From Pleomorphovibrio marinus (GTDB lineage Bacteria > Bacteroidota > Bacteroidia > Cytophagales > Cyclobacteriaceae), in assembly GCF_003347495.1 (NCBI RefSeq), contig NZ_QCXY01000001.1, forward strand, positions 124,001 to 188,000: a stretch of 64,000 nt of DNA. Direction: 5' to 3'. Below the pieces are notes generated by a model, which saw only the letters and a list, made by a program, of their open reading frames with translations, did no database searches and was not told the DNA's origin. Shown piece by piece: positions 8,544 through 17,319 of the stretch (the stretch's first letter is position 1; each line of letters begins with the position of its first letter). The position numbers were made by a program, and so were the translations under genes.

Positions 8544-9443
8544 GTGGAAACTACCAACTCCCCTACTTATTCACTGAAAAGCTGGAGCCTGCTAATTTTG
8601 CTTGCACTGATTTGGGGCAGTTCTTTTATCCTTATAAAAAAGTCCTTATTAGTGTTTTCCCCAGGGGAGGTGGGAGCCTTTAGGATTGTGGCCGCAGGCC
8701 TAGTTATGTTGCCACTATCCATACCTAGGGTTAAACGGTTGAATCAAAATCAAGTCATTTATTTGTTTATCGTGGGACTTGTAGGAAGTTTCATTCCTGC
8801 CTTTTTATTCGCCAAGGCACAGACCCAACTTCCGAGTTCAATTACCGGGGTTATCAATGCCCTTACCCCGCTGATGGTAGTTCTGGTTGGGGCTTGGCTT
8901 TTTCAATCCAGGATCAGTAAGGAAAACGGATGGGGGCTGCTGATCGCACTTCTAGGGGTGTGCATATTGGTGCTTTTCAAAGCAGACAAGGGGTGGGACG
9001 TCCTATCTGGAATCAATGCCTATGCTTTCTTTGTGATACTGGCCACCGTATGCTATGGTTTTAATGTAAACATCATCAAGTACAAATTTGTAATCTTGAA
9101 GCCTGTGGCTATTACAGCCATTTCTCTGATGATGGTGCTGCCCATGGCAGCAATTTATCTTTTTGCCTTCACCAATTTTTCATTTAAGTTGGTTCATGTA
9201 GAAGGGGGGTGGTTGGCTGGTGCTTATGTGTTATTACTTGGGGTGGTTGGCACCGCTCTTGCCCTCATCATCTTCAACGTGATGGTGAAATTGGTCAGCC
9301 CTGTATTTGCTGCCTCGGTCACCTATCTCATACCGCTTGTAGCTATATTTTGGGGAGTCTTGGATGGGGAAAGCCTATTAACTTGGCATTATGTGGGCAT
9401 TTTGGCGGTAATTATTGGGGTATGGGTTGGGAATAGGAGATAG
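8544..9443 (+). CDS. EamA/DMT family permease
   Basis: 299 residues with ten hydrophobic segments in two five-helix EamA repeats. The first starts 'LLILLALIWGSSFILIKKSLLVFSPGEVGAFR' and has 'SSITGVINALTPLMVVLVGAWLF' at its end. The second ends 'VSPVFAASVTYLIPLVAIFWGVLDGE', the standard closing motif of DMT exporters. Such inner-membrane carriers move amino acids, nucleobases or other metabolites; the substrate cannot be told from sequence. The start is GTG at 8544; no ATG is available close by in frame. It appears to be a single-gene unit. Confidence 0.88.
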   Translation: METTNSPTYSLKSWSLLILLALIWGSSFILIKKSLLVFSPGEVGAFRIVAAGLVMLPLSIPRVKRLNQNQVIYLFIVGLVGSFIPAFLFAKAQTQLPSSITGVINALTPLMVVLVGAWLFQSRISKENGWGLLIALLGVCILVLFKADKGWDVLSGINAYAFFVILATVCYGFNVNIIKYKFVILKPVAITAISLMMVLPMAAIYLFAFTNFSFKLVHVEGGWLAGAYVLLLGVVGTALALIIFNVMVKLVSPVFAASVTYLIPLVAIFWGVLDGESLLTWHYVGILAVIIGVWVGNRR

Positions 9444-9499
9444 TGCGAAAGTGAATGATATATTTTGTTAGATTTGTGGGATTTTCAGATTGCTAGCGA

Positions 9500-10432
9500 A
9501 TGTTTGATTTTATTACAGATATAGAGTGGGATAATGAATTGCTGCATAGGCTGCTAAAGACAGTGGCAATAATAGTGGCTTTGTGGTTAATCAACCGGTT
9601 ATCTGTAAGATTCATTTACAGGGGGGAGTCGGATGAGATGCGCAAGACGTATCATTTGCGAAAGGTCATTGAGTACAGTTCCTTTTTTATTGGCATATTG
9701 ATCATAGGAAACCTTTGGGTGGACAACTTCCAATCCATCACCACCTTCCTTGGCTTGCTTTCGGCAGGTATTGCCATTGCTTTAAAGGATATCTTTGTGA
9801 ACATTGCGGGTTGGGCATTTATCTACCTTCGAAAACCTTTTGATGTAGGAGACCGCATTCAAATCGGAGATGTTAAGGGGGATGTGATTGACCTACGCCT
9901 TTTTCAACTGAGTTTGCTGGAAATCGGAAATTGGGTGGATGCGGATCAAAGCACCGGCAGGGTAATCCACATCCCAAATGGAAAAGTGTTTACGGACCCA
10001 CAGGCAAATTACTCCATGGGATTTAGTTATATCTGGAACGAACAAACCATATATATCACGCTAACCAGTGACTTCAAAAAGGCCAAGGCTATCTTACTCG
10101 ATATACTGAACACCCACTTAAAGGACGAACTGAAATTGGCCGAAAAAGCTTTTAGAAAGGCCAAGCATGACCATTTGATTGTCTATAAACAGTTTACTCC
10201 GATGATATATACCGATATCACGCAAAGGGGAATTCAGCTATCCATGCGCTACCTCTGTAATCCCAAAAAGCGCAGGATGCTCAACCATGCCATTACCGAG
10301 TCCATCTTAGAGCGCTTAGGGCCTGAGGACAATATTCGCATCGCATACCCTACCTCCACGGTTATGCTTCACCAAGACCAAGTCCATCCCTCCAACAATC
10401 CTGGCAAAAAGCCTCAAAGCCCACCCAAATAG
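9500..10432 (+). CDS. Small-conductance mechanosensitive channel (MscS family)
   Basis: 310 residues. Three membrane helices; the pore-lining TM3 is in 'TFLGLLSAGIAIALKDIFVNIAGWAFIYLRKPFDVGDRIQIG', the clear MscS signature with its Gly/Ala packing and the 'R-P-F-x-V-G-D-R-I' beta-domain entry. The beta domain contains 'GRVIHIPNGKVFTDPQANYSMG'. It acts in the inner membrane as an emergency valve on hypo-osmotic shock. The last ~25 residues are proline-rich and probably disordered. It lies 56 bases after the DMT gene, with the glyS promoter following. Confidence 0.92.
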   Translation: MFDFITDIEWDNELLHRLLKTVAIIVALWLINRLSVRFIYRGESDEMRKTYHLRKVIEYSSFFIGILIIGNLWVDNFQSITTFLGLLSAGIAIALKDIFVNIAGWAFIYLRKPFDVGDRIQIGDVKGDVIDLRLFQLSLLEIGNWVDADQSTGRVIHIPNGKVFTDPQANYSMGFSYIWNEQTIYITLTSDFKKAKAILLDILNTHLKDELKLAEKAFRKAKHDHLIVYKQFTPMIYTDITQRGIQLSMRYLCNPKKRRMLNHAITESILERLGPEDNIRIAYPTSTVMLHQDQVHPSNNPGKKPQSPPK

Positions 10433-10502
10433 CCCTTCTAGTACACGAGTGTAACTACTAAAAATGCTTGTAAGCTGTACTAAATTGGTTAATTTTGCGG
10501 CT

Positions 10503-11972
10503 ATGGCAAAAACGGAAGCAACACAGGAGACCAACCTACTGAAAGATATTATTGCCCATGCCAAGGAGTATGGGTTTGTTTACCCCTCATCGGAAATCTA
10601 CGACGGTCTGCAGGCTGTCTATGATTACGGCCCTTATGGGACAGAACTGAAGAACAATCTTAAGCGACTTTGGTGGGAGTCCATGACCCGCCTACACGAA
10701 AACATCGTAGGGGTGGATGCAGCTATTTTTATGCATCCCACCACTTGGAAGGCCTCCGGCCATGTGGACAGCTTCAATGACCCCATGGTGGACAATAAAG
10801 ACAGCAAGAAAAGGTACAGGGCTGATGTGCTGATTGAAGACAAGGCCGCCCAATATGAGCAGGCCGGAGACCTTGCCAAAGCAAAGGCCCTACTGGAGGA
10901 GATGGGCAAGCTCCTTGATGCCGAAGACCTTAAAACTTTAAGGGAGCTAATGATCAGGGAGGAAATCACCTGCCCACTGAGTGGAACCGCAAACTGGACG
11001 GAAATCCGTCAATTTAACCTGATGTTCAGTACTCAGGTAGGGTCTGTGGCAGATGACAGCAGTACCATCTACCTGAGACCGGAAACAGCGCAAGGCATAT
11101 TTGTGAACTTCCTCAATGTGCAAAAAACAGCCCGAATGAAGGTACCTTTTGGCATCGCCCAAATCGGAAAAGCTTTTAGGAACGAGATTGTGGCTAGGCA
11201 ATTTATCTTCCGTATGCGGGAGTTTGAGCAAATGGAAATGCAGTATTTCGTAAGGCCAGGTACGGAGCTGGAATACTACAAGGAATGGGCGGATAAACGC
11301 ATGAAATGGCACCGGGCACTTGGTATTCCTTCCGAAAAACTAAGGAGACACGACCATGACAAACTGGCCCACTATGCGAATGCCGCCTTGGATATAGAAT
11401 ATGAATTTCCCTTTGGCAACAAGGAGGTGGAAGGCATACACAGCCGCACGGACTTTGACCTAATGGCCCATCAGAAATACTCCAAAAAGAAGCAGCAGTA
11501 CTTTGATCCCGAAGTGAACCAGAATTATGTGCCCTATGTGATCGAAACCTCCATAGGGGCGGATCGGCTTTTCTTGATGATGCTTTGCAACGCCTACACC
11601 GAAGAGGAGCTGGGAGGAAAAAAGCGGGTGTACCTGAAGTTCCCTCCCGCACTGGCCCCCGTAAAAGCAGCCATATTGCCATTGGTGAAGAAAGATGGGT
11701 TGCCGGACAAGGCCAGGGAGATTGTGGCCAACTTGAAATACGATTTCAACATTATTTATGAGGAAGCTGCCTCCATAGGCAAGCGCTATACAAGACAGGA
11801 TCTAATAGGCACCCCTTATTGCATTGCGGTAGACCACCAAACGATAGAGGACGATACGGTAACGATCCGCCATAGGGATACTACAGAACAAGAGCGAGTT
11901 CCTATTACCGAGCTGCATGGCAGGCTCAGCGAAGCCTGTAGTTTTAAAAGGGTGTTTGAGGCCATGGGGTAA
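10503..11972 (+). CDS. glyS: Glycyl-tRNA synthetase, dimeric class II type
   Basis: 489 residues from the ATG at 10503; an in-frame ATG at 10464 would add 13 residues not expected for the family. It charges tRNA-Gly. Class II motifs: motif 1 region 'GFVYPSSEIYDGLQAVYDYGPYGTELKNN', motif 2 'FRNEIVARQFIFRMREFEQMEMQYF', motif 3 'YVIETSIGADRLFLMML'. The C-terminal anticodon-binding domain begins near 'PPALAPVKAAILPL'. The internal 'EMGKLLDAEDLKTLRELMIREEITCPLSG' region matches the insert of bacterial/archaeal alpha2 GlyRS. A long hairpin follows the stop at 11981-12005. Confidence 0.96.
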   Translation: MAKTEATQETNLLKDIIAHAKEYGFVYPSSEIYDGLQAVYDYGPYGTELKNNLKRLWWESMTRLHENIVGVDAAIFMHPTTWKASGHVDSFNDPMVDNKDSKKRYRADVLIEDKAAQYEQAGDLAKAKALLEEMGKLLDAEDLKTLRELMIREEITCPLSGTANWTEIRQFNLMFSTQVGSVADDSSTIYLRPETAQGIFVNFLNVQKTARMKVPFGIAQIGKAFRNEIVARQFIFRMREFEQMEMQYFVRPGTELEYYKEWADKRMKWHRALGIPSEKLRRHDHDKLAHYANAALDIEYEFPFGNKEVEGIHSRTDFDLMAHQKYSKKKQQYFDPEVNQNYVPYVIETSIGADRLFLMMLCNAYTEEELGGKKRVYLKFPPALAPVKAAILPLVKKDGLPDKAREIVANLKYDFNIIYEEAASIGKRYTRQDLIGTPYCIAVDHQTIEDDTVTIRHRDTTEQERVPITELHGRLSEACSFKRVFEAMG

Positions 11973-12277
11973 TTGTAAGTACCTAAAATCCTGCGGATTT
12001 TAGGTGGATTAATTTAGATATAAGAATACACATCGATTTCATTTAATTCCTTTTTTTTCGGGATGCAGTTTGGTGTTGACACCACTTTTGGAATCAAGGT
12101 TTTAATTTTTTAGGGGATTTTATTCCCTGGTTTCCCTTTTATCGATGGAGGAGATCCCGGGCTGATATCCGTATGTTTTTTTGTAGGTTGACTGTTAGAT
12201 CTGAATTTTCCTGTTTGAGTAGCGTCAAGAATTTGGCTTTGTTGCGGCATTCACCAAATCCCAGAATTCTTCCCAGT
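11973..12277. other. Noncoding region after glyS with a perfect hairpin
   Basis: 305 bases between glyS and the 3' end of the DUF5615 toxin gene. An 11-base perfect inverted repeat (ACCTAAAATCC / GGATTTTAGGT, 11981-12005, 3-base loop) begins eight bases after the glyS stop; it has no T-run, so it may be an RNA-stability hairpin rather than a classical terminator. The rest has no convincing coding frame and marks the left edge of the accessory patch. Confidence 0.55.
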
Positions 12278-12628
12278 CTATCCAATGCTTCTAATACTTT
12301 TTTCAGTCACAACCACAAAATGCCCTTTTTCAATAATTTGCTGGTGGTTTTGGATCAGATTTTTTAAAACTAATACCTTGTTCCTTGCGGTTTCGTCAGT
12401 GAGTCTCAAAAAAATAACACCGCAATGAGACTGCCTTTTTTTAAAAATCAACTCACCGAAATCTTTGTCGTTGGTAATCAAAATTCTCTCCTCACTTACA
12501 GCTATTTTAAGAATTTCTTTATCCGAAATCCCTTTTCTATCCGGGGAAATTGAAATGACATCATGACCTTCAGCAGACAACCATTTTGCAGCAGTCGGGC
12601 CGGTACATTCATCCACAATAAATTTCAT
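12278..12628 (-). CDS. DUF5615 family PIN-like toxin
   Basis: 116 residues. It begins 'MKFIVDECTGPTAAKWLSAEGHDVISI', where the early Asp (D6) and Glu are conserved acidic residues of the PIN-like fold, and carries 'ILITNDKDFGELIF', the second acidic cluster. DUF5615/Mut7-C-like proteins are the putative ribonuclease partners of DUF433 proteins. Its ATG overlaps the stop of the upstream DUF433 gene by 4 bases (ATGA), the usual arrangement for a toxin-antitoxin pair. Activity is inferred from the family only. Confidence 0.85.
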   Translation of the reverse strand: MKFIVDECTGPTAAKWLSAEGHDVISISPDRKGISDKEILKIAVSEERILITNDKDFGELIFKKRQSHCGVIFLRLTDETARNKVLVLKNLIQNHQQIIEKGHFVVVTEKSIRSIG

Positions 12629-12864
12629 TTTGAATGTGAAAAAGGAGTGAAAAAGTTATTTTCCATAACTTCATTGGCAAAAAGCAAACAGGCCCGAATA
12701 TCTTTTTCTGTTATATAATTGTACTCCTCAATGATTGACTGGGGAGTTTCTCCATGGGCAAGCAATCCAAGAATGAACTGAACGGACAATCGGGTGCCTT
12801 TGATGACAGGCTTTCCGGCCAATATTTCAGGATTTAACTCAATCCGTTTAAGTAGTGCTTCCAT
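12625..12864 (-). CDS. DUF433 domain antitoxin
   Basis: 79 residues. The family core is plain: 'ILAGKPVIKGTRLSVQFILGLLAHGETPQSIIEEY', a winged-helix-like DNA-binding fold, then 'ITEKDIRACLLFANEV'. It is the first gene of a two-gene unit and overlaps the DUF5615 gene by four bases. It probably neutralises that partner and represses the pair's promoter. Its first codons overlap the 3' end of a sulfotransferase relic, which suggests that the pair arrived by insertion into that gene. Confidence 0.87.
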   Translation of the reverse strand: MEALLKRIELNPEILAGKPVIKGTRLSVQFILGLLAHGETPQSIIEEYNYITEKDIRACLLFANEVMENNFFTPFSHSK

Positions 12865-13130
12865 TTGTCAGTTTTATACAAATTTACATTAAAATTTTTA
12901 TTGTAGATTGCGTAAGTACCAAAATCAACGGCACTTTGAATGCCTTCATAAACAGCGATAAAGTTGGTCGGATGATTCAATAGCTCATTCCATAGGGGCA
13001 GTTGAACGGACATGTTTTGAGCCACACGCTCCATGTGGTGGCACAGACCCAGTTGTAGTTGTTCCAGTGCTGTTTTCAACGAATAGGTGCCGGTTCTTCC
13101 CAGATCTAATCCAATATCTTTCAATTCCAT
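12834..13130 (-). pseudogene. Truncated sulfotransferase-family gene
   Basis: The frame gives 98 residues. The first ~70 match the start of the small P-loop sulfotransferase family found in bacteria: 'GLDLGRTGTYSLKTALEQL' is the PAPS-binding P-loop region, followed by 'LGLCHHMERV' and 'SAVDF'. After about residue 72 the match stops and the frame runs into the DUF433 gene. The normal protein is about 200 residues or more, so the fold cannot form. I read it as a gene cut by arrival of the toxin-antitoxin pair. A short expressed peptide cannot be excluded. Confidence 0.65.
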
Positions 13131-13226
13131 AGTAACTCTTATTGTTTGCTATCTGCCAACTCTAAATCGGTTTTCGGTATACCCCTTTCAATTTAAATGG
13201 AGTCAATCATAGGACTTTCTTAACTT

Positions 13227-13973
13227 CTAGTTTTTCAAGACGATTCGGAAACGGGCTCTTCCTGATTCCAAGTGCTCTAAGGCTTCATTGACTTGAGACA
13301 TGGGAAATTCTTCTGTAATCGGGTAAATGTCATGTCTTACACAGAATTCCAACACAGTCCGTGTCAAGGCCGGGCTTCCGAGAGGACTTCCAGTGACAGA
13401 CTTTTCTCCCGTAATTAGAGAAAATGCAGGTATAGCCAGAGGCTCTAAAACCGCTCCTACATTATGAAATTTTCCTTTAGGAGCTAGAACTGTCAGATAC
13501 GAATTCCAATCCAACGTAACATTGGTCGTATTCAGAATGAAATTCAGACTTCCGGCGATTTTTGCCAGTTCCTCGGGATTAGTAGAATCCACAACCTTGG
13601 ATGCTCCCATTTCAAGGATGGAGTTCTTTTTATCCAGGTTGGAGCTAAAAGCGATGACTTCACAACCCCACTTGTTTAGGAATTTGAGTGCCATATGGCC
13701 CAGGCCCCCTCTGCCGATGACGCCAACCTTGTCAGTCGCTTTGACTCCGGCGAGAATGATTGGATTAAACACGGTAATTCCCCCACAGAGAAGTGGGCCG
13801 GCCTTATCCAGATCGATACCCTCTGGTAGCGATATTGCCAAAGACCAATGGCTGCGAACGTAGTCAGCAAAGCCACCATGTCTGCCTCCAATAGTGAATT
13901 CAGGAAAATCATCAAAAAGTTGATTTTTTGGCATTGAACCTATTTTATAGAGAATTAGAGACCACCAAAACAC
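13227..13973 (-). pseudogene. N-terminally truncated zinc-dependent alcohol dehydrogenase (MDR superfamily)
   Basis: 248 residues against the usual 330-350. The part from 'TIGGRHGGFADYV' on is a good CAD/YahK-type NADPH alcohol dehydrogenase: 'AGPLLCGGITVFNPI', the Rossmann motif 'VGVIGRGGLGHMALKFLNKWGCEV', and the C-terminal 'EALEHLESGRARFRIVLK'. The first ~28 residues are unrelated, and the GroES-like domain with the catalytic zinc ligands and the four structural cysteines is missing. The nucleotide-binding half could still fold, but the enzyme should be dead. I did not find the missing half upstream. A second case of gene breakage in this patch. Confidence 0.75.
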
Positions 13974-14363
13974 CCAGCGGGCCTAATTCAAAAAATAGTT
14001 ATGGGTTTCAGATGCGAGGCTTGTTTTTATGACTGATTTATTCATAAATTTTCGATTCTTAGGGAGGGCACACCTTTGATCGCCAATTCTCAACTTACCA
14101 TCAGGGCAAATATCGGCCTTCGCTATACCTTCCGTAAGGAATAGTGTAGCGCACTAATTTGATACCTAAAAGTGGAGTGTATCAACATGTGAATCCTAAT
14201 TTGAACCCATTTAAAAATGCCAGCAATCTATTTTTTGTCGGCATTTTTTCTTCAATCCTTTTTTTCTCCCCAAGTTTTCAAAGTACCAATTTCCCAACTT
14301 TCCCCATTGCCTATTTCCATCTTTTGGCCTATATTCACTCGATTTATAGCACACCTTTAGCTA
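13974..14363. other. Noncoding region with gene debris
   Basis: 390 bases between the broken alcohol dehydrogenase and the DUF6544 gene. It holds a possible outer-membrane-barrel tail (14040-14144, listed separately) and a 7-base inverted repeat TTGATAC-N13-GTATCAA at 14159-14185, which could be a regulator site for the DUF6544 gene. No intact gene is seen. Confidence 0.5.
14040..14144 (+). pseudogene. Possible 3' relic of an outer-membrane beta-barrel gene
   Basis: A short frame ending in TAG at 14142-14144 reads '...NSQLTIRANIGLRYTFRKE'. Alternating hydrophobic/polar residues and an aromatic-rich end are typical of the last strand of porins and TonB-dependent receptors. There is no start codon and no upstream continuation, so at best it is the tail of a deleted gene. 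The call is weak because the segment is only ~30 residues. Confidence 0.25.
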
Positions 14364-15473
14364 ATGAAAACGGTATTCCTCATCATTGTGATCCTGCACG
14401 GGCTGATTCACTTGCTCGGCTTTGTAAAGGCGTTTGAAATTGCGGAGGTGAAGGCCTTGGAGCAACACATTACCAGGGGCACTGGATCGGTATGGATCTT
14501 TGCTGCGTTGTTGTTTTTGGCATTTGGCCTACTGTACTACCTGAATAGTGCCTATGCTGGACTTGTGGGGCTGCTTGCGGTGATTATTTCCCAGGGGCTT
14601 ATCATCTACTTTTGGCAGGACGCCAAATTTGGCACTATTCCGAACGTGCTTATCCTCATTACCGCTTTTATTGCCATGGGGAATACAGCATTTACTAGGC
14701 AGGTCAACCTTGAAACCTCAACCCTGCTCGGCAACACGTTGTCTACGCCAGAAAAATTGCTTAAAGCAGCGGATATTGTCGAATTGCCGGAACCTGTTCA
14801 ACAATGGCTGCATCATTCGGGGGCTGTTGGAAAGCCCATGATCCGAGTGGCGAAGGTGGTTCAAAAGGCGGAAATGCAATTAAACCCTGGCCAAAAGGGT
14901 TGGAATAGCGCAACGGCTATTCAATATTCCACCGTGGAAGAACCCGCATTCCTTTGGGAAGTGAATGTACAGATGAATCCATTCCTGGTCTTTCGCGGCA
15001 GGGATAAGTTTGTAGATGGTAAAGGAGAAATGTGGATCAAGATGAGTGGGCTTGTCGATGTGGTAAAGGAAAAGGGAGAAAAAATCGACGAAGGCAGTCT
15101 ACAACGCTATTTGGGCGAACTGGTATGGTTTCCATCCCTAGCACTGAGCGATTATATTACCTGGGAAACCCTTGACGAAACTTCAGTGAAGGCGACCATG
15201 AACTACAAGGGTACTACAGGAAGCGGGATTTTTCACTTTAATACAGAGGGTGAATTTGTCCGGTTTTCCGCCATGCGATTCAGGGGAAATGAAAAGGATG
15301 CCCAGCGAAAGGAATGGGTATTGGAAGTGGAGGATTATCAAAGTTTTCAGGGAATCCGGGTCCCTTCTAAAATGTCCGCCACATGGAGACTAGATGAGGG
15401 GGACTGGACATGGCTTAAGCTGGAGATTGTGGATATTAGGTATAATGACATAAGCGAGGTCCATGACAATTGA
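14364..15473 (+). CDS. DUF6544/DUF6920-type membrane-anchored protein
   Basis: 369 residues. Three to four hydrophobic helices fill residues 1-115 ('VFLIIVILHGLIHLLGFVKAF', 'VWIFAALLFLAFGLLYYL', 'GLVGLLAVIISQGLIIYF', 'IPNVLILITAFIAM'). A soluble domain follows, with 'LPEPVQQWLHHSGAVG' and, later, 'MSGLVDVVKEKGEKIDEGSLQRYLGELVWFPSLAL', which I recognise as the DUF6544 signature. The soluble part resembles lipid-binding beta-rich folds but no function is known. It stands alone, just right of the accessory patch. Confidence 0.75.
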   Translation: MKTVFLIIVILHGLIHLLGFVKAFEIAEVKALEQHITRGTGSVWIFAALLFLAFGLLYYLNSAYAGLVGLLAVIISQGLIIYFWQDAKFGTIPNVLILITAFIAMGNTAFTRQVNLETSTLLGNTLSTPEKLLKAADIVELPEPVQQWLHHSGAVGKPMIRVAKVVQKAEMQLNPGQKGWNSATAIQYSTVEEPAFLWEVNVQMNPFLVFRGRDKFVDGKGEMWIKMSGLVDVVKEKGEKIDEGSLQRYLGELVWFPSLALSDYITWETLDETSVKATMNYKGTTGSGIFHFNTEGEFVRFSAMRFRGNEKDAQRKEWVLEVEDYQSFQGIRVPSKMSATWRLDEGDWTWLKLEIVDIRYNDISEVHDN

Positions 15474-15662
15474 GGATAAAGGCAGGTCAACCGTTCAGGA
15501 TAGACACTGCTGCAATTTTAGCAAATGTCTTTAGAATCAACATGCTTTTCGTTATAACTGTCGATAATTAAAGCACACTTTTATGGTAGTTATTGATCAT
15601 GATTTAAACTATATTTATAACCTGTTTTATTTTTGTGTTTTATTATAATTCACTCTACTATA

Positions 15663-16049
15663 ATGCCCATGAAAAACCCTTTTACTTGGGTGGAAATTTA
15701 CGTGGACGATATGCCACGCGCCCAAAAATTTTATGAAGATGTGTTGAAAGTCAACATGGTCCCCATGCAAACCCCCGGAGAATTTGGCGACTTGGAAATG
15801 CTGAGTTTTCCATGGGAAGAAGGAGGGGCCAATATCAGCGGGGCCTTATGCAAAACCAGCGATTTTAAGCCTGGAGGTGGCGGGACGCTCGTTTATTTTA
15901 CGTGTGATGACTGTGCCACCGAACTCTCGAGGGTTGAAGAAGCAGGAGGACAGGTGCTGCAAGAAAAATTCTCTATTGGAGACCATGGTTTTTGTGGAAT
16001 CGCAACGGATACCGAAGGCAATACGATTGGTTTTCACTCGGATAAATGA
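15663..16049 (+). CDS. VOC family (glyoxalase/bleomycin-resistance fold) protein
   Basis: 128 residues from the ATG at 15663 (15669 is also possible); the open frame reaches back to 15633, but those residues do not belong to the fold. One VOC module pair: 'FTWVEIYVDDMPRAQKFYEDVLK' and 'GTLVYFTCDDCATELSRVEEAGGQVLQEKFSIGDHGFCGIATDTEGNTIGFHS'. These are the two beta-alpha-beta-beta-beta halves, with a possible metal Glu near the end missing (IGFHS instead of VxLxE). It is probably a small cytosolic protein of the PhnB/glyoxalase-like group, substrate unknown. A bidirectional terminator follows at 16121-16158. Confidence 0.85.
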   Translation: MPMKNPFTWVEIYVDDMPRAQKFYEDVLKVNMVPMQTPGEFGDLEMLSFPWEEGGANISGALCKTSDFKPGGGGTLVYFTCDDCATELSRVEEAGGQVLQEKFSIGDHGFCGIATDTEGNTIGFHSDK

Positions 16050-16120
16050 AAACATGTATTTTATTCAGTGGGTTGGGCATTAGGACATAAAAATTCTCTT
16101 TTTATTCCGGTAAGAAACCA

Positions 16121-16158
16121 AAAAAACACCAAGAGTCTTCCCCTCTTGGCGTTTTTCC
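16121..16158. terminator. Bidirectional hairpin terminator
   Basis: AACACCAAGAG (16125-16135) pairs with CTCTTGGCGTT (16144-16154); A-runs lie on the left and a T-run follows on the right. It serves the VOC gene on the plus strand. On the minus strand it sits exactly where the terminator of the ettA 3' relic at 16161 would be, two bases after its stop codon. Confidence 0.75.
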
Positions 16159-16160
16159 TT

Positions 16161-16293
16161 TATTTCAACTTCTCATACGTAATCCTCTTGGGAGTGGTAT
16201 CTACCAGTCTTTTTATTTTCTTCGTAAATCTTGAAATTCCCCTAAACTAAATTCTTCCTCGAAAGCCAGGGTATCTGTACAAATACGCTAAAG
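16161..16293 (-). pseudogene. Decayed second copy of the ettA 3' end
   Basis: Read on the minus strand, the end of this stretch gives 'DTTPKRITYEKLK' and a TAA, against 'DTTPKRIKYKKLK' at the end of intact ettA. Further upstream the DNA stays alignable with ettA (for example 'ttttattttcttcgtaa' against 'ttttattttcctcgtaa', 'cctcgaaagccagg' against 'cctcgaaggccagg', 'caaatacg') but with indels and an in-frame stop, so it is not coding. Similarity ends near 16293. It lies about 4 kb from the intact 3' end at 20225, in the same orientation, and brackets the LysR-icd-sbtA block. Confidence 0.85.
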
Positions 16294-16337
16294 TAGCGAA
16301 AAACATTATTCAAGAAAGTGCGAGTAACGGTCGGCAG

Positions 16338-17261
16338 TTAATACAACTCATACCAATTAAATTTTTCTTGCACAATTCGTGATTTTTCGCGCTTTAAAAA
16401 CTCCAGGAACGATGAAGCGACAGGGGAGAGTTTCTTCCCTTTTACCCAAATCAAGGTCCAAGTAGTGGTTATCGGGAGGCCTTTTACAGGGAATATCTGC
16501 AAATCCTCATTATGGAGTTCGTTCCTTATTCCTATCAATGGCATAATGGAACATCCCAATCCTGCCAAAACTGCCTGTTTGACGGCTTCGTTTGAAGTTA
16601 ATTCCATTTTCTTAAGTATAGATATATTGTTTACAGTAATATAACCCTCCATGGTTTGCCGGGTTCCGGAACCTTTCTCTCTAAATATCAATGGCAGGTT
16701 CCTGAATGTGTCATTAGTGCTGCATCCTTTCTCAATGGTTACTTTCGAGTGTCCCACCAGGTACAATTTGTTTTGAAGCAAATCCAGTTTCTCCACGTTC
16801 AATGAGGTTGGAAGGATGGAAACCAAGGCAAAATCCACTTCGTTTTTTTCCAGGCTTTCCACTACTCTCTGCTTATTGGTTACATCCATAAGCAACTCTA
16901 TCCCTGAATGGTTTTTAATAAAATCAGCGAGAAAATAGGGCATGACATACTTACCAGTGGAAACTACTGACAACTTTAATCGTCCCGTCAATTGTCCCTT
17001 ATACGCCAGAGTTTTATAATTAATTGCATGGACTTGATCAATAATATTTTGCGCCGCATCTGCTATTTCATTACCAAAATCCGTGATATAAATTCTCCTG
17101 CCTACCACCTCTGTCAGAGGGATATCAAATTGATCCTGAAACTTTTTGAGTTGAATAGAAACTGCTGGTTGGGTAAGATGCAATTCTTCCGCAGCTCTTG
17201 TAATACTTTGAGTCTGGACAATTTTCAGGAAGATCTGTAATTGGTTCAAAGTGTAATGCAT
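16338..17261 (-). CDS. LysR family transcriptional regulator
   Basis: 307 residues. The winged-helix domain is at residues 1-60 ('LNQLQIFLKIVQTQSITRAAEELHLTQPAVSIQLKKFQDQF', the canonical LTTR helix-turn-helix), a linker helix follows, and the effector domain runs over ~92-300 ('GRLKLSVVSTGKYVMPYFLADFI'). It is CysB/CbbR-like in general character. It is transcribed away from the 91-residue ORF-icd-sbtA genes, with 88 bases between start codons. LTTRs usually control the divergent neighbour, so it probably regulates the icd/sbtA genes in response to a small metabolite. The effector is unknown. Confidence 0.92.
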   Translation of the reverse strand: MHYTLNQLQIFLKIVQTQSITRAAEELHLTQPAVSIQLKKFQDQFDIPLTEVVGRRIYITDFGNEIADAAQNIIDQVHAINYKTLAYKGQLTGRLKLSVVSTGKYVMPYFLADFIKNHSGIELLMDVTNKQRVVESLEKNEVDFALVSILPTSLNVEKLDLLQNKLYLVGHSKVTIEKGCSTNDTFRNLPLIFREKGSGTRQTMEGYITVNNISILKKMELTSNEAVKQAVLAGLGCSIMPLIGIRNELHNEDLQIFPVKGLPITTTWTLIWVKGKKLSPVASSFLEFLKREKSRIVQEKFNWYELY

Positions 17262-17319
17262 AAATATTACTTATGTTTATCATTACAATTATAAATAAAA
17301 AATTATGAATCTTTGAAAT

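Noticed and set aside
12173-12367. 64-codon plus-strand frame after glyS
   Set aside because: It runs into the antisense of the toxin gene and has no family-like pattern.
14159-14437. 92-codon plus-strand frame before the DUF6544 gene
   Set aside because: It overlaps the start of the DUF6544 gene in another frame, and its translation looks random.
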